Assembly: GCA_009823505.1 (NCBI GenBank)
Contig: VZQC01001663.1
Location: forward strand, 448,424-512,423
Reading direction: 5' to 3'
Source of the DNA: Rhizomys pruinosus
Lineage: Eukaryota; Chordata; Mammalia; Rodentia; Spalacidae
Length of the DNA: 64,000 bases
The notes under the pieces are model-generated. The model made no database searches. It saw only the letters and a program-made list of their open reading frames with translations, and had not been told where the DNA came from. Made by a program: the position numbers and the translations under genes. Positions within the stretch are counted from its first letter, which is position 1, and each line of letters starts with the position of its first letter. Below, piece after piece: positions 1 through 10,751 of this stretch.

Positions 1-168
1 CTGGATAGATGGCTTAACAGTTAAGAGTGTTTGGTGCTCTTATAAAATAATTTGGATCCTACCACCCACAAAGAGCAGCTTACAATCCAGCTCAGAGTAT
101 CCAGCACCCTCTCCTGACCTCTGTGGGTATCTACACTCATGGACATATATCCACATACAGACAATTAA
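1..168 (+). mobile_element. B3/B2-type tRNA-derived SINE, cut by window edge
   Basis: The window opens two or three bases into a tRNA-like head (ctggatagatggcttaacag), followed by the weak B-box region, the gcacccac-like motif and the 'ccctctcctgacctctgtggg' body typical of rodent B3. It has many point changes, so it is an old copy. It is non-coding and transcribable only by RNA polymerase III if the A and B boxes were intact, which they do not appear to be. Confidence 0.75.
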
Positions 169-174
169 TGGCTG

Positions 175-470
175 CTGAGAACGGAACAATCGGCTTACTC
201 CAGAAACAGGCTTGTTGAAAGATTATCTAGTCAGAGGAGGTCAGCACTGAAAACATGAATGTACTAGGAGCACTAAATGGACTCAGCAGGTTTTTTTTAT
301 ATATCTAAACACACATATAACAATAATAGTTAGAAATCATAAAATTAAGAAAGGGTGGAGAGAATGTGGAAAGAATGGGAGGAGGAATGGAGTAGAAGTG
401 GGGGAAATATAGAACTCATGTGTAATATCCTCTAATAATTAAAAATTCATATTTAAAATAATATGCAAAA
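175..470 (+). mobile_element. L1 3' UTR fragment (Lx-like)
   Basis: Contains the 'actaaatggactcagcagg' motif, then TA-rich sequence, then a G/A-rich tract (gggtggagagaatgtgg...ggaggaatgg) and an A/T-rich end. This order is that of the 3' UTR of older rodent L1 elements. There is no ORF2 sequence, so it is a 5'-truncated insertion. The call rests on motif order only. Confidence 0.6.
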
Positions 471-1299
471 CACTAGAAGAGATATTTTGTTTGACCCTTC
501 CATATAAAATTTGTTCAGAATTTTATAAAATGCAATAAATCTTTAAGAATAAAATGTACATAGACTAACATTTCTTCTTTTCTAACACACATCTTGTTTG
601 ATCCTGATGTGAAAGGAAAAAAAAATATCCCAATAAATTGTATGATTCTGTTTGGAGACTCAGGCAGTGTTGCAAATGATGCTGTCACTTAGAGCATCAA
701 ATTAATTGTATTGGTTGCTATTAAAACAAGATTAAAGCAGTATATGACTTCACAGATAATCTGCTTTTCCTTTTCCTGTATTTGCTCCACTCTCCTCCAT
801 ATTTCTTAGACAAAGAAACTCAAATTAACATGCATTCACCAAACACTTAGCACAGTGCAAGGAAGGTATACGTGTTAAAGACTATGAGATTTATTCCCTG
901 CCTGCAGGTCCTTCCTGCAAAGAATTTGATATGAAGAAATGATTAGTGGTTTTATAATTTCACTTGTTTTCTGCTCCATGAACTTCATTGTTCTTACTAT
1001 TATTCTAATCTCTTCCTGAATATTCTCATCTCTCTTTAGCACCACATTACAAACCTACATGACAAATTTATCTAAACTCTTCTGAAACTATTAACTTAGC
1101 AATCTCTAAGGGAATTCAGGAGATAAACAGAATGAAAATTACTGTCTTTCAGTTTGCAGAGTACCTTTCCTCTTAATAATAATGCAAGCAGTTGCCATTT
1201 GCACAGTTCTGAAATGTTTTCAAAGTGAAGATTTGAAAGCTGCTTTTGTGCTGAGGGAAAAGAGATCAAGTATTGGGTTAGCCATCTCCCCTCATTAGG
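471..1299. other. No recognised feature
   Basis: AT-rich sequence with no repeat family, long open frame or RNA gene that I can name. Confidence 0.5.
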
Positions 1300-1690
1300 T
1301 CAAAACACAGGTGAAACAAAGAACTCAAGGGGAGAAGGATTTATTTCAGTTTTCAGGTCTGGAGATTTCTGCCCATGGCCTATTGTTTGTTGCTTTTAGG
1401 CCTATCACAGAGAAGAAGACTCATGGCACACAGGGATGGTGCAAGTAAGCAGTTGGCTTCATGGTTACCAGGAAGCAAAGAGAGATGTAAGGGGAGGGTC
1501 CATGGATGAGGCAAACTTTACAAATATACTACCAATTTTTACTTCAAACTAGTACTAATTCATCATGGATTATCTCACTGATGAAGTTACTATACTGTTG
1601 ACCCAACCATCTTTCAATAATGTCCCCATCTGTGGACCAAAGAATCAATAGATGAGCCTTGGAACCATTCTATATTTATGCCATAACAAA
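1300..1690 (-). mobile_element. Possible old MaLR-type LTR
   Basis: Short matches to the antisense of rodent MaLR LTRs can be seen: a 'ggatttatttcag' start, 'ggaagcaaagagagatg' in the middle and a 'cccaaccatc' region near the end. The rest is too diverged to place. It could equally be unrelated sequence. Confidence 0.3.
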
Positions 1691-1699
1691 CCATTACAA

Positions 1700-1921
1700 G
1701 GGTAATTTATTTTTTTTAATTTTTTTTAATTTATTATTTTTTATGTGTATGACTGTACTGTCTGCATGTAGGTTTGTGCACACGTGTCATGCAATGCTGC
1801 AGAGGTCAGAAGAGGGCGTCGGATTCCCGTGGAACTGGAGTCAAAGACGGTTCTCAGCCTCCATGTGGGTGCTGGTGATCAAACCCCGGTCCTCTGCAAG
1901 AGCAGTCTGTGCTCTTTTATG
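1700..1921 (-). mobile_element. Young-type tRNA-derived SINE, single-unit subfamily
   Basis: The minus strand carries a tRNA-like head, 'gaggaccggggtttgatc', 'cacccacatggaggc', and the body 'cagacagtacag', and ends in A/T-rich sequence (T-runs at the low-coordinate end). It has one copy of the 17-bp 'ctggaactggagt' unit that is doubled in other copies in this window. Confidence 0.85.
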
Positions 1922-2030
1922 AAAACTCTTATTACAGGGTCTTCATGTGGCTCTTTGTGAGAACTGAAGTATTTGTAAGAAATAAAATAGCAAATATAAT
2001 TTAGAATTGATTCAATAATATAATATATTT

Positions 2031-2238
2031 GGAGCTGGGGAGATGTCCCAGAAGGTAAGAGTATGTACTGTTCTTGCAGAAGACATGATTTCAGTCAGCA
2101 GCATCCATGTCAGGCATCTTACCATAGCCTGTAACTCTAAATCCAGGGGATTGGACAACTCCTTTCAGTCTCCATGGGTACCTGAACATATCCGGCATCC
2201 ACATATACACAAAAATAAAAATAAAAATAAAAATAATC
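2031..2238 (+). mobile_element. B3-type SINE
   Basis: The head 'ggagctggggagatg' is followed by a 'gttcttgcagaagac' B-box region, 'ctgtaactctaaatccaggggatt' and an (AAAAT)n tail at 2212-2236. It is moderately diverged. Confidence 0.8.
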
Positions 2239-3704
2239 CTTTCAAAAAACATAATGATCTTGGGCTACTTGAAATAATTTCATATAGAATGCAGAGTGTG
2301 ATGACCATTTCCTGCCACTGACAGGAAATATCCGTTAGTGGGTACCACCTCAGGCTATGCGCACCATGGACATAGGTAAAAACAGCTTACACTCAGTAAG
2401 TTAGAGATTTTTGTAGAAGTAAAGGCTAAGATGATTGTACATTATAGGATTTTAGGATTTTAGAAAACTTAGTTTTGATGACAAATGTCACCATATAAAA
2501 TACCTAATGAGAACATAGAACAGAAGTGATTGTGCATCTTCAAATTGGCACTCATTTCATTGCCAGGACTCTGAGGATTTGTACTGCAAATGTGAAATAG
2601 TTGAAACTGTGAAATTTGATAACTCTCAGTACACTAAGGGGAAGAAAACTTTGAATAAATCTGCATAAAAGGCACCTACAAACATAAAATTGAGGAGCTT
2701 AGTTTATGTGTTAATCATTACTCTGTACTGTTTGCAAAACAACCAAAAAATTTGGCCCAAGACAAAATAAAGAATATTGCCTCATTAACAAACTTGGCAG
2801 AGCTATGATGACAGTAATCACGTTTTTATTCTTTTCATATTGAGAACTTCAAAGCAACTTAAAAATATTCATTTACCGAGCAGGTTGTACCATGCCAACC
2901 AGGAACTGCATCAGCCCAATCATATATAATTTTGTAAGCATTTTTGAGAAAGGCAGAGTATAACTTTAACTGCAGGAAAAACACATGCACAAAGAGACAT
3001 GCCAGATGAGATTAATGAAAGTGCTCCCTTAAAAATAAATGAGTTTCTCAATAAAATGTAAAAAACAAATAACCCTGCAGTGTAATTTGTTGCTTAGAGT
3101 TTAACTGCTGTGGTCAATTGTTAATGAATCACATTACTTAAGGAACTTTCCAAAAGCTAAACTTTCTGTTATGTCAAACAACAAGAAAGTATACAAATTT
3201 GTCAATATTTTCTAACTCATTCATGAATAAGCATTTATTTGTACAAGTAAAAGATTTCCTGATGAAATTCAATGAGTCAAGCAGAAAATCAGAAATGAAA
3301 GTGTGATATAAAATAAACCCTGGAAGAATTGCTAAAATCTTGCAATGTAATGGTTGCCAAGAACTTTGGACTCTGAAAGGCTCCCCCCCCCACCCAATAA
3401 GATAAGAAATCAGAAGGGGAAGGTAAACTGATGTCTTCCCCTGCACTCTGCAGTTACCTGATAGAAGTCTTTGTTTTCACACTGTGCTGCCTATTGTAAA
3501 GCATTTAATTACTACATATGTAGTATTTATCCTTTGCTTGCAATCCTCACTTGAGTATAAAGAGCCTCCAGATCTCCAGGAGTGTGGGCAGGGGCTGACT
3601 ACTTTACAGAACGGTCCCTGTGTCAGTCCTGCCTTTGGCTAATAGTCTCTGATTTTTCATAACAAAAGAAACAAGGGGACTACTTGGAAAGAAAATTCTT
3701 TTCA
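2239..3704. other. No recognised feature
   Basis: About 1.5 kb of AT-rich sequence with a poly-C run near 3384. The open frame on the minus strand at 3174-3446 has no recognisable domain and looks like chance. Confidence 0.5.
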
Positions 3705-3893
3705 ATTACCTGTGAATGTGTGTGGGACTGTGTATGTGAGTGCAGTTACCTTCGAAGGCCAGAAGAGGATTCAGAGCCTCTGGAACAGGAGTTACAGGTG
3801 GTTATGATCTGGCAACATGGTGCTGGAAATAGAACTACGGTCTTCTACAGGAGCGGTATGTGTTGTTAATTGCTGACCCATCTCTCAAGAGCC
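3705..3893 (-). mobile_element. B3-type SINE, old
   Basis: The antisense has the order 'ggccagaagagg', 'ggagttacaggtgg', 'catggtgctggaaatagaac' and 'ctgacccatctctc', matching a B3 read from tail to head. It is diverged, and no clear target duplication was found. Confidence 0.75.
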
Positions 3894-4637
3894 TAGTCTG
3901 AAGAATGTGGTGTCCAATAATAAGAGAGAATCAAGAAAGAGTAGCATAGTTCGGGGGATAACTATGGTCTACATTATGTAAATGTATGGAAATATAATGA
4001 AATCCATTATTATGTATAATTAATATATATTAACATATATACATATTGTTATAAATGAGATTTAGAAGGAAATCAATTTCAAACACATGCACCAAAATAT
4101 TATAGAATCATGTGTATTCCTATGCATAAAAAGTCATGACAATGTAAAACACTATGAAATATGGTGTCTCCAGAAATATGTAAACATCCCCACTGGAACA
4201 GGTGTGTGGACCGGCAGCTTTCTGAAGATCAGACTATGCTTGCATTGGCATTCTTAGGGAGGTTTTATTTCATTTAATGTTCAAGTCTGATCACCTGTAC
4301 TGGCAAATGGAGTCCATCTTACATGTGCAGTTAGCAGATAATCCATTCATCTACCTTTACAGATCTGAAGGTCCTATGGAGTAATTAATTTTTACTTCAA
4401 AATTCAAACAGAAACATAAATACAGAGGCAGAGGCATGCCTTATGGTGCCTGGGTGTTGGTCTCATGCTTCCATCACATGAATACCTCAAGCTGTGTCAA
4501 ATTTAGTAAATTGGGCATGTGTTTTCAGCATTTAGTAGAAAACTTGCTCCACTTAGCTGGACATATCAATTCTAAAAACTGATGATATTTTTATCCATTT
4601 TCTCACATTGAACACACACAGAGGAGAGATATAAAGG
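3894..4637. other. No recognised feature
   Basis: AT-rich spacer; nothing nameable. Confidence 0.45.
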
Positions 4638-4640
4638 GAT

Positions 4641-4695
<55 letters not shown>

Positions 4696-4715
4696 GATAG
4701 ACAGATGATAGACAC
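4638..4715 (+). repeat. (GATA)n microsatellite
   Basis: About 14 near-perfect gata units followed by degenerate gatgatagaca units. Likely length-polymorphic. Confidence 0.97.
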
Positions 4716-5100
4716 AAATCTTTGAACTCATAGGTTCAGTGATGAATGAAATTAAGAATGGATGATACTTGATTGGACAGTGTAGAAGGCCTAATTAAAT
4801 TTTAGACATAGAAAACATAAAAAAAATTATGTCATCAGATAATATTGCTTCCTACTTTTCTCAAATGTTACAGTGTGCAGCAGGAATATTCTTTCTTCCA
4901 TGAAATCCAAAGAGGTGTTAAGAGAGTTTTTAACGGTCTGGAGGATACATGCTGAGTACAGATACACAGCGAGCTTACATAGATGTAACAAGGTCATGTG
5001 CTCCATTCTTGTCCATGTAAGAAATTTGTGGGCATATGTGCCTATATGCGTGGCTGTACTAAAATATTTATTTATTATCATTTTTTTCTTTTTATTTTGG

Positions 5101-5143
5101 GTGTGGTGTGGTGTGTGTGTGTGAGTGTGTGTGTGTGTGTGTT
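5101..5143 (+). repeat. (GT)n microsatellite
   Basis: Interrupted GT run (gtgtggtgtggtgtgtgt...) of about 43 bases. Confidence 0.95.
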
Positions 5144-5214
5144 TCTACTTGTGGAAATGTATAAATTACATATATATGGAAAAATAAATAATAAATGGCT
5201 AAATAAAATGAGTA

Positions 5215-5868
5215 TGACAATTCTGAAAACCCAAAACAGCAGAATATGAATGGTAGCAAATTGTCAAAGAAAAGTAAAGAAAAGCTTATTCAAGACTGCC
5301 AAAAGTATAGCATTGTTATGTTTTTCCTGACCTTATTTTATTATTTTCATTTTTAGTACACTTTTGCAAGTTCCTTATAATATATTTGGATACTATTTGG
5401 AATCCCTTCCCTAGCTACACCCCCTCCATTCATTTACTATCCCCCAGTCTCATTCACTGTATTATATAAACAGGCATATTTTAATTCTTCAAAATGTAAT
5501 GCTAAAAGAGACAAGACTTCTTTGGTTTAAGGACCATATCAAGTAAGCTATCTCAGATTTTTGTTATTTCTTCCTGTCTGTTCAGTTCAGAGTCCATTTG
5601 TTGTTGTCTCTCAAGTGTTTTTAGTTGTAGTGTTAGATCATTCATTTGTTCACTTTCTGTTTTTTAATGTGGGCACTTAAGGCTATAAATTTCCATCTTA
5701 GGACTGCTTTTAAAGTATCCCACAGGTTTTGTTGTTCTGTACTGTCTTTCTCATTTAGTTCCATGAATACTTTTATTTCACTCTTTATTTCTTCCCTGAC
5801 CCATTCATTTTTCAGAATTGTGTTGTTTAGCCTCCATGTGTTCTTTTTTATTTTATTATAATTTTATT
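5215..5868. repeat. Direct duplication, copy 1 (unique flank plus L1)
   Basis: This segment recurs at 6095-6740. Its first 330 bases are not L1; the remainder from about 5555 is L1 ORF2 read antisense. The two copies differ mainly by single-base insertions and deletions, many in short runs. Confidence 0.9.
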
Positions 5869-6060
5869 GGCAAGGGGCGCCAGGCGGGGCCAGGAAGAAG
5901 GGGGGGGCAGAAGGGGCCCGAAGAAAAGGCCGGGGCGGACGAAAAGCGGGAAGGGAGGAGCAGGGGGGGGCCGCGGAGGGAGGGGGGAGGGGGGGGGGGG
6001 GGGGGTGGGAGGGGGAAGGGGGGGGGGGGCAAAAAAAAAAAAAAAAAAAAAAAAAAACAG
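5869..6060. other. G-rich and poly-A low-complexity block, probably sequencing or assembly artefact
   Basis: The plus strand runs through long G tracts broken by a few A and C, then an A run of 27 at 6031-6057. Nothing else in the window looks like this. It sits exactly between the two copies of a direct duplication. No CpG-island structure or gene lies beside it. A real purine-rich satellite is possible but less likely. Confidence 0.65.
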
Positions 6061-6094
6061 GATGGAAAAAAATAAAAAGGGCAAAAAATGAAGA

Positions 6095-6740
6095 GGACAA
6101 TCCTGAAAACCCAAAACAGCAGAAGGAAGGGTAGCAAATTGCAAAGAAAAGTAAAGAAAGCAGTCAAGACTGCCAAAAGTATAGCTTGTTATGTTTTTCC
6201 TGACCTTATTTTATATTTTCATTTTAGAGTGCACTTTTGCAAGTTCTTATAAAAATTTGGATACTATTTGGATCCCTTCCCTAGCTACACCCACCCTCCA
6301 TTCATTTACTACCCCCCAGTCTCATTCACTGTATTATATAAACAGGCATATTTTAATTCTTCAAAATGTAATGCTAAAAGAGACAAGACTTCTTTGGTTT
6401 AAGGACCATATCAAGTAAGCTATCTCAGATTTTTGTTATTTCTTCCTGTCTTTTCAGTTCAGAGTCCATTTTGTGTTGTCTCTCAAGTGTTTTTAGTTGT
6501 AAGTGTTAGATCATCATTTGTTCACTTTCTGTTTTTTAATGTGGGCACTTAAGGCTATAAATTTCCATCTTAGGACTGCTTTTAAAGTATCCCCCACAGG
6601 TTTTGTTGTTCTGTACTGTCTTTCTCATTTAGTTCCATGAATACTTTTATTTCACTCTTTATTTCTTCCCGACCCATTCATTTTTCAGAATTGTGTTGTT
6701 TAGCCTCCATGTGTTCTTTTTTATTTTATTATAATTTATT
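6095..6740. repeat. Direct duplication, copy 2 (indel-rich)
   Basis: Repeats 5215-5868 base for base over long runs, with small gaps such as 'tcatcattt' for 'tcattcattt' and 'cccgacc' for 'ccctgacc'. It runs on at the right into an AT microsatellite. Confidence 0.9.
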
Positions 6741-6784
6741 TATATATATATATATATAATATATATAATATATATATATATATG
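6740..6784. repeat. (TA)n microsatellite
   Basis: Alternating TA with a few AA breaks. It sits at the low-coordinate, tail side of the antisense L1 fragment that follows, so it may have grown from that element's A-rich tail. Confidence 0.95.
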
Positions 6785-7375
6785 TACAGATTATTTACTA
6801 ATCAAATCTAGACCGTGTCCCTCACCCACCCCCCCCCACTCAACCAGAGCTCATGCACTCTGCCAAAAATGCTTTTCATCTCTTTCTCAGTCTTCTCAAA
6901 ATTCTCAATGTGGAAGTTAACTGTTTTGAGCAGAAGTTCACTGTTTCAGTCATGTCTTTTTGATGTAGTCCTTTCTGTTGTTTTTTGTAGTTTGTTGTTG
7001 TTTTCCAATATGTATCACTCCCAACTACTTGGACAAAAGCTCAAGGGGCCATGCACAAGAAATACTTACAACTAGATAATTGGAACTAGCATCCATAGAT
7101 AAGGGATATCATTCATCTTTTGTTTTTCTGGGAACTGTGTTACTACTTCACTCAGCATGATATCTTCAGCTCCACCATTTACTGCAAAGCCATGATGTCC
7201 ATCTTTCTTACTGCTCCATGGAACCCATTGTGTGTAGATGTACTACATTTCTCTACCTACTCCAGTTGAAGGGCACTGGGTTGGTTCCAGCTCCCTGGTA
7301 TTGTGAAGAGAGCTAAAATAAACATGGCTGTGCATGTATCTCTGTGGGGCCATACCACTCCTGGGCATTTACCAT
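6785..7375 (-). mobile_element. 5'-truncated L1 fragment (ORF2 C-terminus and 3' UTR) within the older L1
   Basis: On the minus strand it carries the ORF2 C-terminal region ('ccataccactcctggg' read antisense near 7350) and then 3' UTR sequence. It interrupts the ORF2 endonuclease/linker order of the surrounding antisense L1, so it is best read as a second insertion. Some host L1 sequence is missing at the site. Confidence 0.6.
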
Positions 7376-8730
7376 TAATTTTGTCCATTTGATCTATCCA
7401 AGGGGCTCAGTGGGGTATTGAAGTCTCCCATTATTATGTTGGTTGGGATTAATTGTGTCTGAGGACCTGCAGAATTGTGTTTATATAGTTCAGTGCACCT
7501 GATTTGGTGCATAAACATTAGGACTTTATTCTTCCTGTTTATTGTTCCTTTGATAAGGATGTAATGGCCCTCTTTGACTTTTCTGATTGACTACTCTGAG
7601 GTCTATCTTTCTGATATTAGAATAACAACCCTGCTTGCTTTTCAGTACTATTTGCTTGAAATATTTTTTTTTCCATCTTTCCGCTGAATTGGTGTCTAAC
7701 CTTGTGGGTGAGATGGTGCTTTTAGGGCATATAGATGGATTTTCCTAATCCATCACTAGTCTAAATCTTTTGATTGGGGAGTTTAGACCATTAATATTTA
7801 ATGTCATTATGAGAGATGTGTATTGCTTCCTTTCAACTTATTCTTGGTTTGCATTCTTAGTCTAGGTTTGTATTTCTGCTGTTATGCTTTTATGAGTTTC
7901 TTTCTATAGTTGGTTGAAGATGGTTGCTCCTTTCCTCTGTTTTTTGAATTGCTTCGTGAGTATTTTCTGAAGTGTTAGTTTCTTTGACATGTATTCTTTT
8001 ATCTTATTTATGTCATGAAATAATTTTCTTTCTCCTTCAACTATAATTGACATTTTTGCTGGGTATAGTAATCTGGGTTGGCATCTAAAGTCTTTTAGCT
8101 CTGGGAATACTGTGGTCCACCAAAAAAAAAAAAAATCAATGAATCCAAAAGCTGGTTCATTGAAAAGATAAACGAGATAGACAGAACTCTAGCCCAGTTA
8201 ACTAAAAGAAAGAAAGAGCAACTCCAAATTAATATCCTTCATAATGAAAAGGGAAACATCACAACAGATAAAGAAAAGATCTTGACAATCACATGAGAAT
8301 ATTCAAAAATCTATACTAAGTTTGAAAGTGAAGAGTAAACCCACAGAGTGGGAGGAAACCTTCACCGGTGATACATCTGACAGAACATTAACTTCCAGAA
8401 TATATAAACTCCTCAAAAAACAAAGAAAAAAAAATGACTCACTCAAGAGATGGAGTAAAGAGCTGAACAGAGACTTCAACACTGAAGAAGTAAAGATGGC
8501 TGAAAAAAAAACTCAAAAAGTGTTTAACATCATTAATAATTAAGGAAATGCAATTATACCACTCTAAGATATCATCTCACTCTGATAAGACTGGCTAAGA
8601 TCAAGAAAACAAAAGACACCAAACGCTGGAGAAACCTCTCCAAGGGAACACTCATCCACTTCTGATGGGAATGTAAAATCATACAAGCACTGTGGAAAAT
8701 AGTGTGGAGAACTCTTAAAAAACTCAAAAT

Positions 8731-9226
8731 GGGGGCTGGAGAGATGGCTCAGAGGTTAAGAGAAATGACTGCTCTTGCAGAGGACCTGGGTTTGATTCCT
8801 AGCACCCACATGGTGGCTAAGAACCCCCGGGTTTNTTTTTTTTTTTTTTTTAATTTTTCTAAAAATTTTTTTAATTTATTTTTGTATGTGTATGAATGTA
8901 CTGTCTGCATGTAGGTTTGTGCAGCAGTGTCATGCAATGCCGTGGAGGCCAGAAGAGGGTGTCAGATTCCCCTGGAACTGGAGTTAAAGAAGGTTTTCAG
9001 CCACCATGTGGGTGCTGGGGATCGAAACTGGGTCCTCTGCAAGAGCTCTCGGCTCTCTTAACCACTAGGCCATCTCTCCAGTCCTAAGAACTGTTTTATA
9101 ACTCATTTCAGGGGAACCTGACACCCTCTTCTGACCTCTACAACATTGCACTACACACAAGTGCACCAACCTACATGCAGACAGTATATTCATACACACA
9201 AAATAATAAAATATAATAAATTAAAT
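8731..9226 (+). mobile_element. tRNA-derived SINE inserted in L1, itself split by another SINE
   Basis: The head 'ggggctggagagatggctc' at 8731 and the tail part at 9087-9226 belong to one element. The L1 target reads aaactcaaaatg at 8720-8731 and aaactgaaaatg at 9227-9238, an imperfect target-site duplication. L1 ORF2 resumes directly afterwards. Confidence 0.85.
8825..9084 (-). mobile_element. tRNA-derived SINE nested inside the plus-strand SINE
   Basis: Antisense copy flanked by taagaac at 8818-8824 and 9085-9091. Its tail lies in a T-rich stretch that contains an N at 8835 next to an odd 'cccccgggttt' string. It belongs to the single-unit subfamily (one copy of the 17-bp unit). Confidence 0.8.
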
Positions 9227-10126
9227 AAACTGAAAATGAGCCTACCACCTGACCCAGCCATACCACTCCTGGATATATACCCACAAGCCTCATCCTACCG
9301 CAAAGATACAGGCACATCTATGCTTATTTCAGGCCTCTTCACAATAGCAAGAAGCTGGAAGCAACCCAAATGCTCCTCAACAAATAAATGGATAACAAAA
9401 ATATGGTACATCTATACAATGGAACCCTATGGAGCTGTAATGAAAGATGACATCATGAACTTTGCAGGTAAATGGATAGAACTGGAAGCCATTAAGCTAA
9501 GGGAAGTAACTCAGTCCCCCCAAGACAAACAGGGAATTGTTTCCCTCATTTTGTGGATGCTAGTACCAAATCCCTCAATTGATAGGCAAGCTGAGCAACA
9601 TTATTTTTATGTTTCTTTCTATCTGAAAGCAACTGTGATGCTGTAATATGGATCTCTTAATGAGCCCTGGAATTAACTTACCACTTCCTTTCAGACATGG
9701 TAATTAATGTATATAGGCAGAAGGTATATATTCATATTTTAGAGTAATATAAAATTAAAAGGAAAATGTGAACTCCTAAACATATATCGAAGTTAACAAA
9801 CAGTTTATTACTGGAGGACATAATTCTGTTACATATATGACATATTTAGAGCCATACTTTGGAGCAATACAATTGGGAGGGAACCACAACATAAGGACTG
9901 TGTCAAAGAATGGATTGATATAGTTAAATTATCCCCCAAACAATAAACCTTTGTAAAGAAAAACTTTAAAAAGACTGAGAGAAAGATGCAGAAATGTATG
10001 GCCAAATGCATGATCCAGGGTAGGGCAGGAGGAAGCAAAAGGGGACTATGTCTAAATTGAACTGAAAAACGATGTCTGAAATACACGAAACATCAATAAA
10101 TGTATTATATTAAAATATTCTATCTC

Positions 10127-10737
10127 TTAGGCTCATATTGAGGGAAACCTCAACACAAAAGTATTCAGGAATCCAACAGAAAAGTAACTTGGACTTTGTT
10201 TAGAGTGTAGATCTTGAGTCTGACTAGCAGGACAGCCAGCAACCATATGGCAGCTTTGGCAGACATTTTTTTTAAGGGGGAAATTGGCAATAGGGCATAG
10301 ACACATAGGGGGAAGTAGGCAATAGGGCATGGGTGCTTTGTGGTCCATATCTGGATAAATAGCTTAAGTAATACAGGGCATTTTTCTCTTTTGCAGCAGC
10401 CAAGCAAGATTAAAGTGACTTTTTCCCAGGGTGTAGGATGGTGGTCAAGGATAGCCACTTCTCAGAGTCCAAGTTGGCTGCGGCCTTGCACTATCCATTT
10501 TGTAGAGTAACAGAATCCAAGCTTTCTTTTACAAAGGGCATCAATATGAAAAATCTGAGCTTGTACTTTTTATATGCCGTTTACACACAATCAGGCATGG
10601 TGTACTAAGACAGCCAGAGACTCAGCAATTGTTGTTTGATTGACTAAACCAATGTTGCCTTCTTCAGGATTCAAGATCTCCATAAGGATTAGGAAGGGAG
10701 ATAGCACAGGTTAACATCGGAGACCCTGTTGATTTTT
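10127..10737. other. Spacer between two convergent L1s, nothing identified
   Basis: A short direct repeat, 'ggcaatagggcat', occurs twice (near 10285 and 10317). Otherwise no family is recognised. Possibly an undescribed LTR fragment, but with no supporting ends. Confidence 0.4.
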
Positions 10738-10751
10738 CTCTTTTCTTTTTT

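Larger units (their letters stand above)
5555..8117 (-). mobile_element. L1, inverted 5' segment (ORF1 C-terminus, ORF2 endonuclease and linker)
   Basis: Read on the minus strand from about 8110 down, the sequence encodes the end of L1 ORF1 (a CQPRLLYPAK-like stretch), the spacer between the frames, then the ORF2 endonuclease region (7381-7800) and, beyond an interruption at 6740-7375, the ORF2 linker before the reverse transcriptase domain. Stops and frameshifts are frequent, so it is dead. It meets the forward L1 segment at 8118 head to head, the arrangement expected from twin priming. A 7-bp match, ctatctc, at 5548-5554 and 10120-10126 may be the remains of the target duplication. Confidence 0.75.
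8119..10119 (+). mobile_element. L1, forward 3' segment (partial ORF2 and 3' UTR)
   Basis: After an A run at 8121-8133, the plus strand encodes the ORF2 stretch just before the reverse transcriptase (ESKSWFIEKINEIDRTLAQL-like, about 8134-8280). It then jumps at about 8300 to the ORF2 C-terminal region (KPTEWEETF, TSDRTLTSRIYKLLKKQ), so almost the entire reverse transcriptase domain is gone. ORF2 ends after the nested SINEs (9240-9650), and a 3' UTR runs to 'catcaataaatgtattatatt' near 10111. The reading frame is broken by stops. With the inverted segment at 5555-8117 this forms one twin-primed insertion. Confidence 0.85.

Noticed and set aside
4638..4715. Regularly spaced short repeats that might suggest a CRISPR-like array
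   Set aside because: Pure tetranucleotide microsatellite in a rodent genome; no spacers.
5869..6030. GC-rich block considered as a CpG island promoter
   Set aside because: It is almost all G on one strand with few CpGs, and sits between two copies of a suspected false duplication.
5848..6176. Proline-rich or glycine/lysine-rich open frames on both strands
   Set aside because: They are translations of the G-run and A-run block and its complement, with no real coding signal.
9146..9646. A 166-codon plus-strand open frame
   Set aside because: It begins in a SINE tail and continues into the L1 ORF2 C-terminus; a transposon remnant, not a host gene.
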